Part shown: in pieces, positions 4,885 through 6,056 of the stretch
How the letters are laid out: each line of letters starts with the position of its first letter
Numbering within the stretch: position 1 is the stretch's first letter
From: Gammaproteobacteria bacterium
Lineage (GTDB): Bacteria > Pseudomonadota > Gammaproteobacteria > Steroidobacterales > SZUA-146
Direction of reading: 5' to 3'
Length of the DNA stretch: 6,056 nucleotides
NCBI GenBank assembly: GCA_013002925.1
Contig: JABDLQ010000208.1
Span: 1-6,056, forward strand
Position numbers and translations under genes: made by a program
Notes under the pieces: model-generated
What the model saw: only the letters and a program-made list of their open reading frames with translations
Told to the model about the DNA's origin: nothing
Databases searched by the model: none

Positions 4885-6056
4885 TCAACTCGCCTGGTTC
4901 TGGTCGGCATCTCGAACCAATTCCGCAAACTCCTGTTTTGGTAGCGGCCTGGAAAACAGATAGCCCTGGTACAATTCACAGCTGTGGCGGCCAATGTAGT
5001 CAAGTTGTGCCTCCGTTTCGACACCCTCTGCGACCACTTGCAGCCCAAGACTGCGCGCCATGGCGATAACCGCGCGCAAGATTGGGGCTTCGTCTCCCGG
5101 CGCATTGATTTTCGAAACAAAAGACCGGTCGATCTTAAGTTCATCGATTGGCAAGTACTCCAGGTAACTCAATGACGAATAGCCCGTTCCGAAATCGTCC
5201 AGCGACAATCGTACTCCGAGCTTGCGAATCGTGGAAAGCGTCTCAATACATTCCTGTGCACTTTCAATCACTGAACTCTCGGTAAGTTCCAGCGTCAATC
5301 GGGATGGGTCAACACCAGCAGAACACAATGCATCGCGCACTACGCTGTAAAGCCCGCCGTCTTTTAGTTGCAGACTTGCCACATTGACGGCAACCTTCAA
5401 ATGACCCCAGCCGTTCGTGCTCCATTGTGCAAGCTGCCTGCAGGCTTCATGTATGACCCAGGCACCAAATGGTACAATGCGTCCCGACTCCTCCGCCAAC
5501 GGAATAAATTCGTTCGGTGCCACCAGGCCCCGGGTGGAGTGCTCCCACCGCAGCAGCGCTTCTGCGCCTTCTACCCGACCGGTAATGACGTTGACTTTTG
5601 GTTGATAGTGCAGACGTAATTCATCTTTTTCGAGCGCCTGATGAAGGTCTGCCTCGAAGCCTGCCTGTCCGGCAGTGCGTGTTTCACACTCACTTGAGTA
5701 CAGTTCATAACGGTTTCGACCCAGCAATTTGGCCCGCGCAGTAGCGAGCGCAACACTGCGCAGGAGTTCTTCTACGGTTTGTGACTGCCTGGGAAACTCA
5801 AGCAAGCCAATACTTGGTGTAATGACAAGTTCCTTGCCCTCCCATGCTACCGGTTCCGAGACTGCCTCCAGCACCCTGGTGGCAACAGTCTCTGCGTTCT
5901 GTCGTCCTTTGATGTTCGGAAGCAGCACCATGAATTCGTCACCACCGTAGCGTGCGGCGCACGCATGCGTAGTGTCGGTGGGGCTCCAGCAAACCTCATC
6001 CGTCTCACGTACACAGCGCGCAATGCGGCGCGCCAGAATACGCAACAATCGATCAC
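4885..6056 (-). CDS. GGDEF-EAL c-di-GMP signalling protein, probable phosphodiesterase (5' truncated)
   Basis: The frame runs off the right edge and stops at TGA 4887-4885, giving about 389 visible residues. The TTG at 6048 is internal, because upstream codons continue a GGDEF-type GDRLL sequence. Numbering from that Leu: the GGDEF signature is intact at 35-39 (nt 5932-5946). An I-site-like RETD (14-17) is separated from it by 17 residues instead of five. The usual ADxAMYxAK motif is altered to SVALATARAK (98-107). The EAL domain (about 130-380) has EALLRW at 163-168 (EAL at nt 5554-5562), N222, ELTES (254-258), DDFGTGYSSL (284-293), K305, EGVE (341-344) and Q361. All expected metal and catalytic residues are therefore present, and by family it should hydrolyse c-di-GMP to pGpG. 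Any sensor domain lies outside the window. Whether the GGDEF half makes c-di-GMP or only binds GTP cannot be told here. Confidence 0.95.
   Translation of the reverse strand, partial: DRLLRILARRIARCVRETDEVCWSPTDTTHACAARYGGDEFMVLLPNIKGRQNAETVATRVLEAVSEPVAWEGKELVITPSIGLLEFPRQSQTVEELLRSVALATARAKLLGRNRYELYSSECETRTAGQAGFEADLHQALEKDELRLHYQPKVNVITGRVEGAEALLRWEHSTRGLVAPNEFIPLAEESGRIVPFGAWVIHEACRQLAQWSTNGWGHLKVAVNVASLQLKDGGLYSVVRDALCSAGVDPSRLTLELTESSVIESAQECIETLSTIRKLGVRLSLDDFGTGYSSLSYLEYLPIDELKIDRSFVSKINAPGDEAPILRAVIAMARSLGLQVVAEGVETEAQLDYIGRHSCELYQGYLFSRPLPKQEFAELVRDADQNQAS

Noticed and set aside
4813..4887. In-frame 23-codon extension after the TGA of the GGDEF-EAL gene, suggesting readthrough
   Set aside because: An open run of this length is common by chance, and the EAL domain is already complete with a normal short tail.
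4659..5144. 161-codon minus-strand frame overlapping the EAL gene end and the MITE
   Set aside because: It overlaps the well-supported EAL coding sequence in another frame and runs on into the repeat. No domain is visible.
6046..6048. TTG as the start of the GGDEF-EAL gene
   Set aside because: Codons upstream to the window edge continue a typical GGDEF helix (GDRLL...), so this is an internal Leu.

Overview
This window comes from a bacterial chromosome of moderate GC content. It is most likely from an environmental, perhaps marine, gammaproteobacterium. That placement is an inference from three things: a secreted subtilase ending in thrombospondin-3-type and dockerin-like calcium repeats, the abundance of c-di-GMP signalling genes, and base composition. 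No rRNA or marker gene is present to confirm it.

Layout. Positions 1-2468 (+) hold the 3' part of a large secreted S8 (subtilisin-family) serine protease, truncated on the left by the window edge just before its catalytic Asp. Positions 2469-2716 are a convergent intergenic stretch with three inverted repeats and no gene. Positions 2717-4387 (-) hold a complete membrane-bound diguanylate cyclase: a periplasmic dCache sensor between two membrane segments, followed by an active-looking GGEEF domain with a canonical I-site. Positions 4388-4884 are a 497-bp non-coding stretch. It contains a CRP-like palindrome, a strong hairpin, and a 163-bp MITE-like element with terminal inverted repeats and a perfect 4-bp target-site duplication (TTAC). 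Positions 4885-6056 (-) hold the C-terminal part of a GGDEF-EAL protein truncated by the right window edge. Its EAL domain keeps all the residues expected of a c-di-GMP phosphodiesterase.

How the genes relate. The two minus-strand genes lie in tandem and encode opposing c-di-GMP activities. One is a sensor-controlled synthase. The other is a dual-domain protein whose EAL domain should degrade c-di-GMP. The non-coding gap with the MITE and a hairpin suggests separate transcription rather than a tight operon. The protease is convergent to them and shows no evident functional link.

Nothing here is clearly a new biological system. The observations most worth a second look are the composite MITE-like element with its target duplication, the dockerin-like tail of the protease, and the 12-residue insertion that separates the I-site-like motif from GGDEF in the GGDEF-EAL protein.
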